A stretch of DNA of 64,000 nucleotides from QZKY01 sp963666295 (GTDB lineage Bacteria; Pseudomonadota; Gammaproteobacteria; Burkholderiales; Burkholderiaceae_D). Of this stretch, positions 37,126 to 46,787 are shown piece after piece. The DNA lies in contig OY762707.1 of assembly GCA_963666295.1 (NCBI GenBank), positions 1,302,001-1,366,000 of the forward strand, given 5' to 3'. The notes under the pieces were generated by a model. That model was not told the origin of the DNA. It did not search any database and was given only the letters and a program-made list of their open reading frames with translations. Position 1 is the first letter of the stretch. Every line of letters begins with the position of its first letter. The position numbers and the translations under genes were made by a program.

Positions 37126-37163
37126 GGAAGCGCTGAATGTTTCTTCAGCGCTTCCTATTTTCT
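37126..37163 (+). terminator. Terminator of the reductase-rhodanese gene
   Basis: Perfect 12-bp stem GGAAGCGCTGAA / TTCAGCGCTTCC (37126-37137 with 37144-37155), 6-base loop, then a T-rich tail. It begins 5 bases after the stop codon and overlaps the 3' end of the convergent copA gene. Confidence 0.85.
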
Positions 37164-39595
37164 TCAGGTTTCCAGCGACGCAGCAAAAGTGCATTGGACA
37201 CGACGCTGACGCTGCTGAAGGCCATCGCAGCGGCGGCAATTATCGGATTCAGGAAACCAAATGCCGCCAGCGGAATGCCGACAACGTTATAGAAAAACGC
37301 CCATCCCAGGTTCTGGCGGATCTTGCGGTAGGTGCGCTTCGAAATGTCGATGGCATCGGCCACCAGCGCAGGATCGTTGCGCATCAGCGTGATGCCCGCT
37401 GTTTGCATCGCTACGTCGGTGCCGGAAGACATCGCAATGCCAACATCGGCCGCAGCCAGTGCCGGTGCATCGTTAATACCATCGCCCACCATCGCCACAA
37501 TATTGCCATTTTTTCGATAGCTGGCGACGGCGTGCGCCTTGTCTGCCGGAAGCACTCCAGCCTGAAAATCACTAATGCCGACAGTAGTTGCAATGGCTTG
37601 CGCACTTCCTGTGTTGTCGCCAGTCAGCAATGTCGAAGCCACGCCGATGTTCTTTAATCTCTGCACCGCAGCTGCAGCCGTTGGTTTGACCGTATCGCCA
37701 AAGGCAATCAGTCCATATAAGGAAATGCGTTCTGAGGATTTCACGGCTAACCACGATACGGTCTGGCCTGCGCGCTCATGCTTTGCGGCGGCGTGGGCAA
37801 ACGCTTCGGTGGAGAGTGATAAATCTTGCATCAGCCGGGCATTGCCCAGATAAATGGTTTCATGGACGGTTTGTGCTTGCACGCCCAGTCCTGGCAATGC
37901 TTTCGCATCGCTGGCTGGCAGCAATAACAAGCCACGTGATTCGGCTTCATTGATGACCGCTTTTGCCAGCGGATGATCGCTGTATTGTTGCGCCGTCCAT
38001 GCCAGCTCCAGCACACGTGCCACGGGTTGCCCGAATCCCTCAATGGCCGTCACCGCAGGTTTACCGTCCGTCAGCGTGCCGGTCTTGTCAAACACAACGG
38101 TTTGAATCGCATGGGCCGCTTCCAGTGCTTCGGCATCCTTGATCAAAATGCCAGCCCGTGCTGCCGCACCGGTGCCGACCATGATGGCGGTGGGGGTGGC
38201 CAGGCCGAGCGCGCACGGACAGGCAATGACTTGCACGGCAACAGCGTTAAGTAAGGCCATTTGCCAGTCGCGGGTAATCAGGTACCACCCCGCAAAGGTG
38301 GCAACTGAGACGAGCAAGACAACGGGAACAAAGATCGCGCTGACGCGATCCACCAGTCGTTGAATCGGTGCCTTGACGGTTTGTGCCTCTTCTACCATGC
38401 GGATAATGTGCGCCAACATCGTGTTACCGCCAACTGCAGTGGCTGCAATCACGATGACGCCATCTGCGTTAATCGCACCACCCGTAACCGGATCACCCAC
38501 GCCCTTGGCAATGGGGAGACTTTCGCCGGTCAAAAGCGATTCGTCCAGATGACTGCGTCCTTCAATGATTTTGCCGTCTACCGGCACACGCCCTCCGGGG
38601 CGCACTACGATCTGGTCGCCCACGCGCACATAGGCAATCGGCAGCTCTGAATCGATGCCATTACGGCGAACAATCGCAACATTGGCACGCAAAGATTCGA
38701 GCGCACGAATGGCGGAAATGGTTTGATGTTTGGCGCGTTGCTCCAGCCATCTGCCCATCAAGACCAGCGTGATAATCACGGCGGCAGATTCAAAATAAAG
38801 ATGTGCCGTACCTTCACCATGATGTGTGATCAGCAAGTAAAGGGAAAGCCCATAGGCGGCGGTGGTGCCGAGCGCAACTAGTAAGTCCATGTTGCCGGAA
38901 CGGGCGCAAACGGCCTTCCAGCCTGCTTTGTAAAAACGGGCGCCAAGCCAAAATTGCACTGGTGTTGCCAGCGCGAGTTGCGACCACCCGGGCAGCATCC
39001 AGTTTTTGCCGAACAGCAGACCAAGCATGGGCGCAGCCAATGGGAGTGAAAAAACGGCAGCAGCGGCAACTGGCCACCACGCTGGCAGTTTGGCCTTTCT
39101 TTCGGGTTGGGCATCGTCTGTTATAAATCCGGCTTCGTAGCCAGCGGCCTCAACCGCTTGCAAAAGTAGAGGCAAGCTGGTTTCGGACGTGCAGATGATT
39201 TGCGCCTTCTGGGTAGCCAGATTGACGGTTGCCTCCAGTACGCCCGGTACCTTTTTGAGCGCATTTTCGACGCGCATGACACAGGATGCACAAGTCATGC
39301 CGCTGATCGTGATCGGAATAGCCTGCTGAGACATGCTGAACCCGGCGTTGCTAACAGCTTGCGCCAGTTCGCCAAGATTTATGTCTTCGTCGGATTGAAT
39401 CGTGGCTTTTCCGGTAGCAAGATTGATCGCGGCGCGTTGCACATGCGGTACGGCTTTCAAGGCATTTTCAATGCGTGCTACGCAGGCAGCGCAGTGCATG
39501 CCCTCGATTTCAAAAGACTGGACTTTGGACGGGTTAGAAATAAGGAACTCCCAAGCGTAGAACGGGTTCAAGCAAACGATGCCGGTTGCATGCAT
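37145..39595 (-). CDS. copA: Copper-exporting P1B-type ATPase with two HMA domains
   Basis: 816 residues. Two N-terminal heavy-metal-associated domains carry GMHCAACV (near 33) and GMTCASCV (near 100). The membrane metal motif CPC is in VIACPCALGLATP; the phosphorylated Asp is in VFDKTGTLTDG and the hinge is MVGDGINDAPALA. The CPC plus later Asn/Tyr and Met/Ser-type helices fit Cu+ export. The ATG at 39595 with AAGG nearby is taken as start; the first ~17 residues do not belong to the HMA fold. No CueR-type regulator or copper chaperone gene is adjacent. Confidence 0.93.
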   Translation of the reverse strand: MHATGIVCLNPFYAWEFLISNPSKVQSFEIEGMHCAACVARIENALKAVPHVQRAAINLATGKATIQSDEDINLGELAQAVSNAGFSMSQQAIPITISGMTCASCVMRVENALKKVPGVLEATVNLATQKAQIICTSETSLPLLLQAVEAAGYEAGFITDDAQPERKAKLPAWWPVAAAAVFSLPLAAPMLGLLFGKNWMLPGWSQLALATPVQFWLGARFYKAGWKAVCARSGNMDLLVALGTTAAYGLSLYLLITHHGEGTAHLYFESAAVIITLVLMGRWLEQRAKHQTISAIRALESLRANVAIVRRNGIDSELPIAYVRVGDQIVVRPGGRVPVDGKIIEGRSHLDESLLTGESLPIAKGVGDPVTGGAINADGVIVIAATAVGGNTMLAHIIRMVEEAQTVKAPIQRLVDRVSAIFVPVVLLVSVATFAGWYLITRDWQMALLNAVAVQVIACPCALGLATPTAIMVGTGAAARAGILIKDAEALEAAHAIQTVVFDKTGTLTDGKPAVTAIEGFGQPVARVLELAWTAQQYSDHPLAKAVINEAESRGLLLLPASDAKALPGLGVQAQTVHETIYLGNARLMQDLSLSTEAFAHAAAKHERAGQTVSWLAVKSSERISLYGLIAFGDTVKPTAAAAVQRLKNIGVASTLLTGDNTGSAQAIATTVGISDFQAGVLPADKAHAVASYRKNGNIVAMVGDGINDAPALAAADVGIAMSSGTDVAMQTAGITLMRNDPALVADAIDISKRTYRKIRQNLGWAFFYNVVGIPLAAFGFLNPIIAAAAMAFSSVSVVSNALLLRRWKPEENRKR

Positions 39596-39931
39596 AATGC
39601 CTTAAATCTGGATCCGCTGTTTGAGAGGAGACAAGATGCTTATCGGATGGCGCGTAAAACCTCGCCGTTCAGGGCGAGGATATAAGCGCTTGGGTTGCGT
39701 ATTTTCAATTTGATGCTGTATATATTGATGCGGCACGAATAAATTTGAAATATGCGCATGTCATGCCAGCGCAGGCTGGCATCCAGTGTCGTTATGCTGC
39801 CGCTTGGGTCTCGGGCTTATGCTGCAGAGTAAAGCCACTGAGCCCCAGCCTCCGCTGGGGTGACGGCAAGCGGGAGTGGTGAGTTTGCCTATTGTTCTGC
39901 GGGCTTTTTTGACGTGGGCCGTTCGGATCAA
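39596..39931. other. Intergenic with a REP-like repeat pair
   Basis: 336 bases between copA and the M20 gene, both minus strand. Apart from the palindromic repeats at 39761-39864 and the copA leader I see no gene. Confidence 0.6.
39761..39864. repeat. Pair of inverted REP-like palindromes
   Basis: Two related palindromes facing each other: ATGCCAGC-GCAG-GCTGGCAT (39763-39782) and CCCCAGC-CTCC-GCTGGGG (39843-39860). The first is embedded in GTCATGCCAGCG...ATCCAG and the complement of the second in GTCACCCCAGCGG. Such dispersed repeats in inverted pairs form bacterial interspersed mosaic elements, usually mobilised by REP-associated transposases. They sit just downstream of the M20 gene. Confidence 0.75.
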
Positions 39932-41134
39932 TCAAGCCTGATTCAAAAAAGTTTCCGCAGTACGCACCAGATAACTGATGCCATACGGAAGTGCGGCATC
40001 ATTGAAGTCGTAGGACGGGTCGTGCAACTTGCAAACGCCATCGGCGTGACCTGTGTCGCGGTGTTCTACCTGCCCATCATTACCGATGAAGATGTAACAC
40101 CCTGGTACTTCCTTGACAAAATAGGAAAAATCTTCCGAAACCATCGTGGGGATCATGTTCGCCTCGACCTTGTTTTGGCCGACCAGTGATTGCAATACGT
40201 CGATGACAAGATTGGTTTCACGTTCATGATTAACCAGTGCGGGATAGCCGCGACGGAAGCGGAAATCAACCTCTGCACCATAGGCGCGCGCAGTATTAAC
40301 GGCGATCTCTTCCATGCGTCGCTCGATCATGTCCAGCGCTTCATCATGAAAGGTGCGCACCGTGCCGATGAGTTCTGCCTCATCCGGAATGATGTTGAAT
40401 GTCGTGCCAGCATGGATTTGCGTAATCGACAACACGCTCGCCTGATTCGGATTCTGATTGCGACTGATGATGGTTTGCCAGCCCTGTGCAATCTGGACAG
40501 CCGTCATGATGGGGTCCACGCTGCTATAAGCTTGGGCCGCATGACTGCCTCGTCCCTTGACGATGGCCTTGAATACATTGCTTGATGCCATGGCCGGGCC
40601 GTGACACAGACCGAAGGAGCCGACCGCCATGCCTGGCCAGTTGTGGAATCCGAAAATGGCATCCATCGGGAATTGCTGGAACAGCCCATCTTCCATCATC
40701 CTTTTTGCCCCTGCGTTGCCCTCTTCAGCGGGCTGGAAGATCAGCACGACCTTGCCATCAAAATTGCGGTTTTCAGACAGATAGCGCGCTGCACCCAAGA
40801 GCAGGGCGGTATGTCCATCGTGTCCGCAGGCATGCATTTTCCCCGGGTTCTTCGAAGCGTGTGTAAAAGCATTGGCTTCTTGCAGTGGCAGGGCGTCCAT
40901 GTCGGCGCGCAATCCAACTGCGCGCGCACGGTTGCCACCCGTTCCAGTGATGACGCCGACGATGCCGGTTACGCCCAGACCGCGTACGAATGGAATATGC
41001 CAGTCGGTTAGTTTTTGAGCGATCAGATCGGCTGTGCGGTGCTCTTCGTAGCTGGTTTCAGGGTGAGCGTGAATATCGCGGCGAATGTGCTGAATATCGG
41101 CAAGGAAATCAGGGGACAGATCAAGAAGCGTCAT
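39932..41134 (-). CDS. M20 family amidohydrolase (hippurate-hydrolase type)
   Basis: 400 residues, M20D peptidase family. Metal ligands are visible: Cys and His in HACGHDGHTALLLG (near 100), Glu pair in FQPAEEGNAGAKRM (near 133), and the later His in FGFHNWPG (near 163) and near the C-terminus. Enzymes of this type hydrolyse N-acyl amino acids such as hippurate or indole-acetyl conjugates. No signal peptide. It is preceded by a hairpin that ends the YeeE operon. Confidence 0.92.
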   Translation of the reverse strand: MTLLDLSPDFLADIQHIRRDIHAHPETSYEEHRTADLIAQKLTDWHIPFVRGLGVTGIVGVITGTGGNRARAVGLRADMDALPLQEANAFTHASKNPGKMHACGHDGHTALLLGAARYLSENRNFDGKVVLIFQPAEEGNAGAKRMMEDGLFQQFPMDAIFGFHNWPGMAVGSFGLCHGPAMASSNVFKAIVKGRGSHAAQAYSSVDPIMTAVQIAQGWQTIISRNQNPNQASVLSITQIHAGTTFNIIPDEAELIGTVRTFHDEALDMIERRMEEIAVNTARAYGAEVDFRFRRGYPALVNHERETNLVIDVLQSLVGQNKVEANMIPTMVSEDFSYFVKEVPGCYIFIGNDGQVEHRDTGHADGVCKLHDPSYDFNDAALPYGISYLVRTAETFLNQA

Positions 41135-41200
41135 GGCTCTCTACAGAAAAAGGTGGCTGAATCAACCATGTTATTCGATATTCGCGTTAATTGAAATTTG

Positions 41201-41228
41201 TGTGCATGGGAGTTGCCTCCCATGCACA
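41201..41228 (-). terminator. Hairpin ending the second YeeE/YedE operon
   Basis: A perfect 12-bp stem TGTGCATGGGAG / CTCCCATGCACA with a 4-base loop, 4 bases past the YeeE stop codon on the minus strand. The tail is A/T-rich without a long T-run, so it may be a weak terminator or an RNA 3' stabiliser. Confidence 0.6.
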
Positions 41229-41232
41229 GGAA

Positions 41233-41763
41233 TCACAACCCTTTTTTCTCGAACCAGATAAAGAGCGGAATGGTGAATGCCCAGAATCCTGCAACCAGAA
41301 TGGTAGGTGAAAGGCCGGTTGCATCAGACAGGCTAATGCTGCCAAAATTTTGCCATGACAGGACGGTGGCCTTCAGCGCCGGGTACATTTCAGCGTAGAC
41401 GGCCGCGCCTGCCAGCATGCCGAGAATGGCAAACAGGGCATGCCAACGGCCTTCACCCAGTGCGCCCAGCGCCGTGCCAGGACAATAACCCATGATGGCC
41501 CAACCACACCCAAACAACGCGCCACCAACCAGTATGGCACCTAGATTCATGGGCTTGTGGCTCAATTGAATTACGCCGGTAGCTGCCATGATCTGAATGC
41601 CGACCATGCCGACCAGAATGGCAGACATCATGAACTTGATGATGGTCATGTCTTGCAGTAACATCGCGCCAACTTGTTTCCCGAATCGAAGAACGCGCCC
41701 TTTTTGCAGTAAAAAACCAAAAAGAATGCCGACGCATAAACCCAATGCTTGTGCTGTTGTCAT
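41233..41763 (-). CDS. YeeE/YedE family sulfur transport protein (second pair)
   Basis: 176 residues, several membrane segments. The conserved cysteine motif is FGCGWAIMGYCPGTALGALG near 100. The ATG at 41763 overlaps the upstream stop by 4 bases (ATGA) and has GGAGG upstream; the open frame further upstream is a shadow. Unlike the pair at 34 kb it is not linked to a BigR-like regulator here. A split YeeE/YedE transporter for thiosulfate or a related species is the likely role. Confidence 0.85.
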   Translation of the reverse strand: MTTAQALGLCVGILFGFLLQKGRVLRFGKQVGAMLLQDMTIIKFMMSAILVGMVGIQIMAATGVIQLSHKPMNLGAILVGGALFGCGWAIMGYCPGTALGALGEGRWHALFAILGMLAGAAVYAEMYPALKATVLSWQNFGSISLSDATGLSPTILVAGFWAFTIPLFIWFEKKGL

Positions 41764-42302
41764 GCTTGCCTCCTGCGATAAATCACGTTGGCAACCAGAA
41801 TGCCGAACAGGAAAAAGACCGTCAGTGCTGCCAGCCCACTGACGGACAGTTGCATCATGCCGCTTAAGCCGTGCCCGCTTGGGCAGCCGCTCGCCATGCG
41901 TACGCCAATCATTGCCAGCACGCCACCAAGGAAAGCACCAAAGAAGCGCTTGATAATGGATGGACCGAAGCGGTCTGCCCATAGTTTTGGAACGCTTTCA
42001 AGCTTGAAGCTGCGATCCGTCAATGAGGAGATGAAGGCGCCTAGGCAAATGCCGATGACCAGCATGAATTGCCAGTCAATTTTTACTTTCGTTTTGATGA
42101 AATAGGCACTGCTGGCGACGTGTTCTGGTGCGAAAAGACGCTCAAGCAGGCCGACGGCGCGCACAAAGGTGGTTGAAGCACCGAGATAACTGGTTTTGCC
42201 CAATAAGATGGTGGCGATATAGGCAGATGCAATTGCCAGCAGGCCAACCAATGCACCCGCAATGTAGGGGTTCCAGCCTCCTTGATCAGATTGCCATTTC
42301 AT
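41760..42302 (-). CDS. YeeE/YedE family sulfur transport protein (second pair, partner)
   Basis: 180 residues with about five membrane segments. The motif RMASGCPSGHGLSGMMQLSV near 140 is the cysteine-containing YeeE/YedE signature. The ATG at 42302 has GGAGG 4 bases before it, preferred over the longer open frame. First gene of the operon; the partner gene overlaps by 4 bases. Confidence 0.86.
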   Translation of the reverse strand: MKWQSDQGGWNPYIAGALVGLLAIASAYIATILLGKTSYLGASTTFVRAVGLLERLFAPEHVASSAYFIKTKVKIDWQFMLVIGICLGAFISSLTDRSFKLESVPKLWADRFGPSIIKRFFGAFLGGVLAMIGVRMASGCPSGHGLSGMMQLSVSGLAALTVFFLFGILVANVIYRRRQA

Positions 42303-42540
42303 AATTCCTCCGGTTTTTTGTTGATTGTATTCATACTGTAACAAATGGATGAAAAGAGAGTCATACATAGATCAAGAAGTGACACGTTTTGTGAAGGCAC
42401 AAACGAACTCGGCGAATATTCTGTTATCAATGTGCGGACTCACATGACGGATTGCTTGCCAGTCCCTGCGTAGTGCGCTATGTTCAGCGCACGAACGAGC
42501 GTAATAAATAAGATTAAAACCTCATTTTTATCGAACTGGG

Positions 42541-43548
42541 ATGCGCATACCTGAATCACGAATAAAACTGATCGGCGCGGTGCTGGCGTTGCTGGGCATA
42601 ACAGTACTCGGCACGCTTGGCATGATGCATTTCGAGGGGTGGAGCGCGTTTGATGCCGTATGGATGACCATTGTCAGTCTGAGTACAACTGGATATGGCG
42701 ACATGGTGCCGCATACCAAGAGCGGACGCGTATTCATGTTGTTTGTGCTGGTAGGCGGTTTGGGAATTGTGACGTATTCACTGGGTACCATTGTCAACAT
42801 CCTGGTGGAAGGCCAACTGATCAGAATGCGAGGGGATGTCGTGGTAACCAAGACCATTGATAAGTTGAATAATCACATCATTGTTTGTGGCGCAGGTCGC
42901 GTTGGCAGTAATGTGGCGGAAATTTTGAAGGCGGAAAAGGCTCCTTATGTGGTGGTCGATGTCAATGAAGAGCGGGTTAACGAGATGCGCGAACAGGGAC
43001 ATTTGGTGCTGCTGGGCGATGCGACACGGGATGACGTGCTACGCTCGCTGGGCCTGACGCGTGCCAGCGGCATTATTTGCGCACTGGCGAATGATGCCTT
43101 CAACGTATTTGTGACGCTCACGGCTCGGGCGGTAAATCCGGGCTTGAAAATCGTTTCAAGAGCGGTGCAGCCGGAAACGGTTGCCAAGTTGCGACAGGCC
43201 GGGGCAGATAAAATCGTTTCAACCGACATGATTGGCGGCCACAGGATGGCGATGGCTATACTGAAGCCGCAAGCGGTTGAGTTGCTGGATACGTTGATTG
43301 CGCCGAACAAACTGGAAATTCAGATCGAGGAACTGCGCGTAACGGAAAGATCACCACTGGTTAGTCAGCCACTGGGTGAGTTTTTCAGTCGAAACGAAGG
43401 GGATTTGATGGTGGTCGCGCTAATGCGAGGCAGCGAAGTCAAAATGAACCCTGGGTCGGATTTCATTGTTCAAGTGGATGATGTGCTGGTGCTCATTGGT
43501 TCGAGCGATCAGATAGAGAATGTTGCCAAAGATATGGCGATCAGTTGA
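42541..43548 (+). CDS. Potassium channel protein with RCK/TrkA domains
   Basis: 335 residues. Two membrane helices (about 9-28 and 64-90) surround a pore loop with the K+ selectivity filter TTGYGD (near 58). The cytosolic part is an RCK domain: TrkA-N with the nucleotide-binding IIVCGAGRVGSNVAEIL (near 112) and TrkA-C (about 255-335). This MthK-like form gates potassium flow in response to a cytosolic ligand. It is convergent with dtd, with a 6-base gap. Confidence 0.92.
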   Translation: MRIPESRIKLIGAVLALLGITVLGTLGMMHFEGWSAFDAVWMTIVSLSTTGYGDMVPHTKSGRVFMLFVLVGGLGIVTYSLGTIVNILVEGQLIRMRGDVVVTKTIDKLNNHIIVCGAGRVGSNVAEILKAEKAPYVVVDVNEERVNEMREQGHLVLLGDATRDDVLRSLGLTRASGIICALANDAFNVFVTLTARAVNPGLKIVSRAVQPETVAKLRQAGADKIVSTDMIGGHRMAMAILKPQAVELLDTLIAPNKLEIQIEELRVTERSPLVSQPLGEFFSRNEGDLMVVALMRGSEVKMNPGSDFIVQVDDVLVLIGSSDQIENVAKDMAIS

Positions 43549-43554
43549 TTCAGA

Positions 43555-44001
43555 TTAAGCGGATTTCGTTTGCAGCCAGAACGTGACCGGGCCGTCATTG
43601 ATCAGGGAAACTTTCATATCGGCTCCAAATATGCCGGTCTCCACGCTCGGAAGTTTGGTGCGCGCTTGCTGCACGACGTAGTCGAACAGGCGTTTCCCTT
43701 CTGCCGGTGGCGCAGCGGGTGAAAAAGAGGGGCGGGTGCCAGATCTGGTATCGGCCGCCAGCGTGAATTGCGGTACAAGCAACAAACTGCCCTCGACGGA
43801 TAACACTGACAGGTTCATTTTGCCATTTTCATCGTAAAAGACGCGGTAGTTCAAAAGGCGGTTAAGCAAGGTGTCTGCTTCTTTTTCGCTGTCGCCCCGT
43901 TCTGCGCACAGCAGCACCATCAAGCCAGTACCGATGCTGCCAACGGTTTCGCCGTCAACCCGGACACTGGCTTCACTGACGCGCTGAAGCAGGGCGATCA
44001 T
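43555..44001 (-). CDS. dtd: D-aminoacyl-tRNA deacylase
   Basis: 148 residues. Removes D-amino acids (and glycine) mischarged on tRNA. The two signature motifs face each other in the dimer: LVPQFTLAAD (near 78, a variant of SQFTL with Pro for Ser) and INDGPVTFWL (Gly-Pro motif, near 137). The ATG at 44001 lies 2 bases after the tyrS stop; the longer open frame is a shadow of tyrS. It is co-transcribed with tyrS, a sensible pair as D-Tyr-tRNA is a known substrate. Confidence 0.94.
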   Translation of the reverse strand: MIALLQRVSEASVRVDGETVGSIGTGLMVLLCAERGDSEKEADTLLNRLLNYRVFYDENGKMNLSVLSVEGSLLLVPQFTLAADTRSGTRPSFSPAAPPAEGKRLFDYVVQQARTKLPSVETGIFGADMKVSLINDGPVTFWLQTKSA

Positions 44002-44003
44002 GC

Positions 44004-45251
44004 CTAAGACAAAGTCACGCGCGCAAACTTGCGCTTGCCAACCTGTAACACGAAGGTGCCGGATTCTAACTTCAGCGCCTTGTCGCTGATGGTGGTGCCA
44101 TCTATGCGCACACCGCCTTGTGCCACCATGCGCAAGGCTTCCGAAGTGGAAGGACATAGCCCGGCCTGTTTAAGCAATTGTCCGATGCCAATCGGGGCGC
44201 CGCTGATGCCGACTTCGTCTATTTCATCAGGAATGCCGCCGCGTGAGCGGGAAACAAAATCCTGCAACGCCGCTTCGGCAGAAGCCTTGTCGTGGAAACG
44301 CGTCACGATTTCCTGCCCCAATTCCACTTTGACGTCACGCGGATTACGGCCAGCTTCAACGTCTGCCTTGAGTTGCTCGATGTCGGCCAGAGAGCGGAAC
44401 GATAGCAGCTCATAGTAACGCCACATCATTTCGTCCGAGATGCTCATCATTTTGCCGAAGATCGAGTTGGCAGGTTCGGTGATGCCGATGTAATTATTTT
44501 TGGACTTGGACATCTTTTCAACGCCATCAAGGCCTTCCAGCAGCGGCATAGTCAGAATGCATTGCGGCTCTTGCCCGTAATGGCGCTGTAATTCCCGTCC
44601 GACCAACAAGTTGAATTTCTGGTCCGTGCCGCCCAGTTCCAGATCGGCTTCCAGTGCAACAGAGTCGTAACCCTGCATCAAAGGGTATAGCAACTCATGG
44701 ATGGAGATGGGCGAACCTCCCTTGAAGCGAGTTGAAAAATCTTCACGCTCCATGATGCGTGCCAGAGTATAGTGCGATGCCAGCTGGATCATGCCGCGCG
44801 CGCCTAGCGGGTCGCTCCATTCGGAGTTGTAGCGCATTTCCGTTCGAGCAGGATCAAGCACCTTACTGGCTTGCGCATAGTAGGTCATGGCGTTGGCTTC
44901 GATCTGTTCGCGTGTCAGTGGCGGGCGGGTGAGGTTGCGACCAGAGGGATCGCCAATCATGGCCGTAAAGTCGCCAATCAGAAAAATGACGGTGTGGCCC
45001 AGATCTTGCAGCTGACGCATCTTGTTGAGAACAACCGTGTGTCCGAGGTGCAAATCTGGCGCAGTCGGATCCAGCCCCAGCTTGATTCGCAGCGGTTTCC
45101 CGGTCTGTTCCGAGCGAGCGAGTTTTTGAGTAAATTCGGACTCGACCAGCAACTCTTCGGTGCCGCGAAGGGTAATGGCCAGTGCTTCCTTGACCTTGTC
45201 TGAAAGTGGTATGGCAGGGGTCGATGTTGGTGGCTGAGATTCGAATTTCAT
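44004..45251 (-). CDS. tyrS: Tyrosyl-tRNA synthetase
   Basis: 415 residues, class Ic aminoacyl-tRNA synthetase of the TyrZ-like long type found in Burkholderiales. HIGH-type motif is PDLHLGHTVV (near 65) and the KMSKS loop is VEKMSKSKNN (near 245). A C-terminal S4 RNA-binding domain (about 345-410) is present. The gene is followed directly by dtd. Confidence 0.96.
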   Translation of the reverse strand: MKFESQPPTSTPAIPLSDKVKEALAITLRGTEELLVESEFTQKLARSEQTGKPLRIKLGLDPTAPDLHLGHTVVLNKMRQLQDLGHTVIFLIGDFTAMIGDPSGRNLTRPPLTREQIEANAMTYYAQASKVLDPARTEMRYNSEWSDPLGARGMIQLASHYTLARIMEREDFSTRFKGGSPISIHELLYPLMQGYDSVALEADLELGGTDQKFNLLVGRELQRHYGQEPQCILTMPLLEGLDGVEKMSKSKNNYIGITEPANSIFGKMMSISDEMMWRYYELLSFRSLADIEQLKADVEAGRNPRDVKVELGQEIVTRFHDKASAEAALQDFVSRSRGGIPDEIDEVGISGAPIGIGQLLKQAGLCPSTSEALRMVAQGGVRIDGTTISDKALKLESGTFVLQVGKRKFARVTLS

Positions 45252-45397
45252 ATTTATTTACAAGGCTTTGACAAAAGTCAATGTATTGATTAGCATGGAC
45301 TGGTTTGTGTGCCCGCAAGGCGGAGTGAACACGTCTGCAAATAGCAGGAAAACAGCAAATTTTAACCGATAGCCAAGCCAATAAAGAAAGAATTTTG

Positions 45398-46753
45398 ATG
45401 CGCATTCCTGATTACAAGCCGTTTATTGGTATGGCTCAGCAGCTATTATTCCGCAGTTCTCGCAAGACACGCGCCCTTGCTGTGGCCGGGCTGGTTTTTG
45501 CGTTGACCACTTTTGGGGCTGTTGCGGTGGCGCCAGCCACAGTAGGCGCGATTCAGTTCGACGCCAAAACCGTTCAGATGGAACTCCCGTTGCCTGAGCT
45601 TTCTGCCCAGATTGAAGCGCTTGAAGAACATGTCGAGCATTTTGTGCGCGAAGATAAAGTTCGCTGGGGCGATACCATGGGAACGCTGTTGACCAGAATG
45701 GGTATTAACGATCCAGCAGCGCTGGCTTTCATCAAATCGAATTCAACCGCCAAGGATTTGCTGAAATTGATGACCGGGCAAATGTTTCGGGCGAAGGTCA
45801 CGGAAGAGGGCAAGCTGCTGCAGTTGAGCTCGAATGTTTCCACCGATGAAGACGCTGTGAGAAAGATTGTGGTTAACCGCGAGCAATATGGGTTTACTGC
45901 CGAGGATAGCTCAACGGAATTGGATCGGCATGTTGAAATGCGTTCAGGCGTGATTCACTCCTCCTTGTTTGCCGCAGCAGACGCAGCGCAGATCCCCGGG
46001 GCTGTTACCAGCGCGATGATCCAGATGTTCATCACGAATATTGATTTTCGTAGAAATATACGTCGTGGCGATTTTTTCAAGATTGTGTATGAGACGTATT
46101 GGCAGAACGGCAACTTTGTTCGCTCCGGCCGCATACTGGGTGCCATGTTTGTTAATCAGGGAGAAGTACACGAAGCGGCCTGGTATGAGGCGCCCGGGCA
46201 GGAAGGCGGCTATTACGAATTCGACGGAAAGGCATTGAAAAAAGCTTTTTTGAGAACGCCTGTGGCTTTCACGCGTATTTCTTCCGGTTTTTCGCTGAAA
46301 AGATTACATCCGATACTCAAGACATACCGTGCCCATAAAGGCATTGACTACGCGGCACCGCACGGCACGCCGATTTATGCGGCCGCAGATGGTTATGTGA
46401 AGGAGATTGGTTACCGCGGCGGTTACGGGAAATTGATTGTTTTGCAGCATTGGAGCCCTTATTCGACTGCTTACGGGCACATGAGTCGTTATGCACGTGG
46501 CATGACGCGGGGTAAAAAAGTGAAACAGGGTGAAGTGATCGGTTATGTCGGGGCAACTGGTTATGCGACTGGACCGCATTTGCATTACGAGTTTCGGATC
46601 AACAACAGGCAGGTGAACCCAAGGATGGTTGCCATTCCAACGGCCAAACCGTTGAAACCTCACCATCTGCGCCAGTTCCGTCTGGTGACTAAAGAAATGC
46701 AGCACCGCTTCGCCATGCTGAGTCCGGAATTCAAGCTTGCGAAGGCGGAGTAA
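45398..46753 (+). CDS. M23 family peptidoglycan endopeptidase (MepM/YebA-like)
   Basis: About 451 residues with one N-terminal membrane anchor or uncleaved signal (ALAVAGLVFALTTFGAVAVA, about 27-47). A middle region (OapA/LysM-like, about 80-290) precedes a LytM catalytic domain with zinc ligands in HKGIDYAAPHGTPIYAAADG (near 310), YGHMS and GPHLHYEF (near 395). It would cleave peptide crosslinks of peptidoglycan in the periplasm. An ATG at 45398 follows an in-frame TTG. It is followed by anmK 34 bases downstream, linking it to murein turnover. Confidence 0.92.
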   Translation: MRIPDYKPFIGMAQQLLFRSSRKTRALAVAGLVFALTTFGAVAVAPATVGAIQFDAKTVQMELPLPELSAQIEALEEHVEHFVREDKVRWGDTMGTLLTRMGINDPAALAFIKSNSTAKDLLKLMTGQMFRAKVTEEGKLLQLSSNVSTDEDAVRKIVVNREQYGFTAEDSSTELDRHVEMRSGVIHSSLFAAADAAQIPGAVTSAMIQMFITNIDFRRNIRRGDFFKIVYETYWQNGNFVRSGRILGAMFVNQGEVHEAAWYEAPGQEGGYYEFDGKALKKAFLRTPVAFTRISSGFSLKRLHPILKTYRAHKGIDYAAPHGTPIYAAADGYVKEIGYRGGYGKLIVLQHWSPYSTAYGHMSRYARGMTRGKKVKQGEVIGYVGATGYATGPHLHYEFRINNRQVNPRMVAIPTAKPLKPHHLRQFRLVTKEMQHRFAMLSPEFKLAKAE

Positions 46754-46787
46754 GTTTTCTTCGATTAACCAGCATCTTTCGTTTGCC

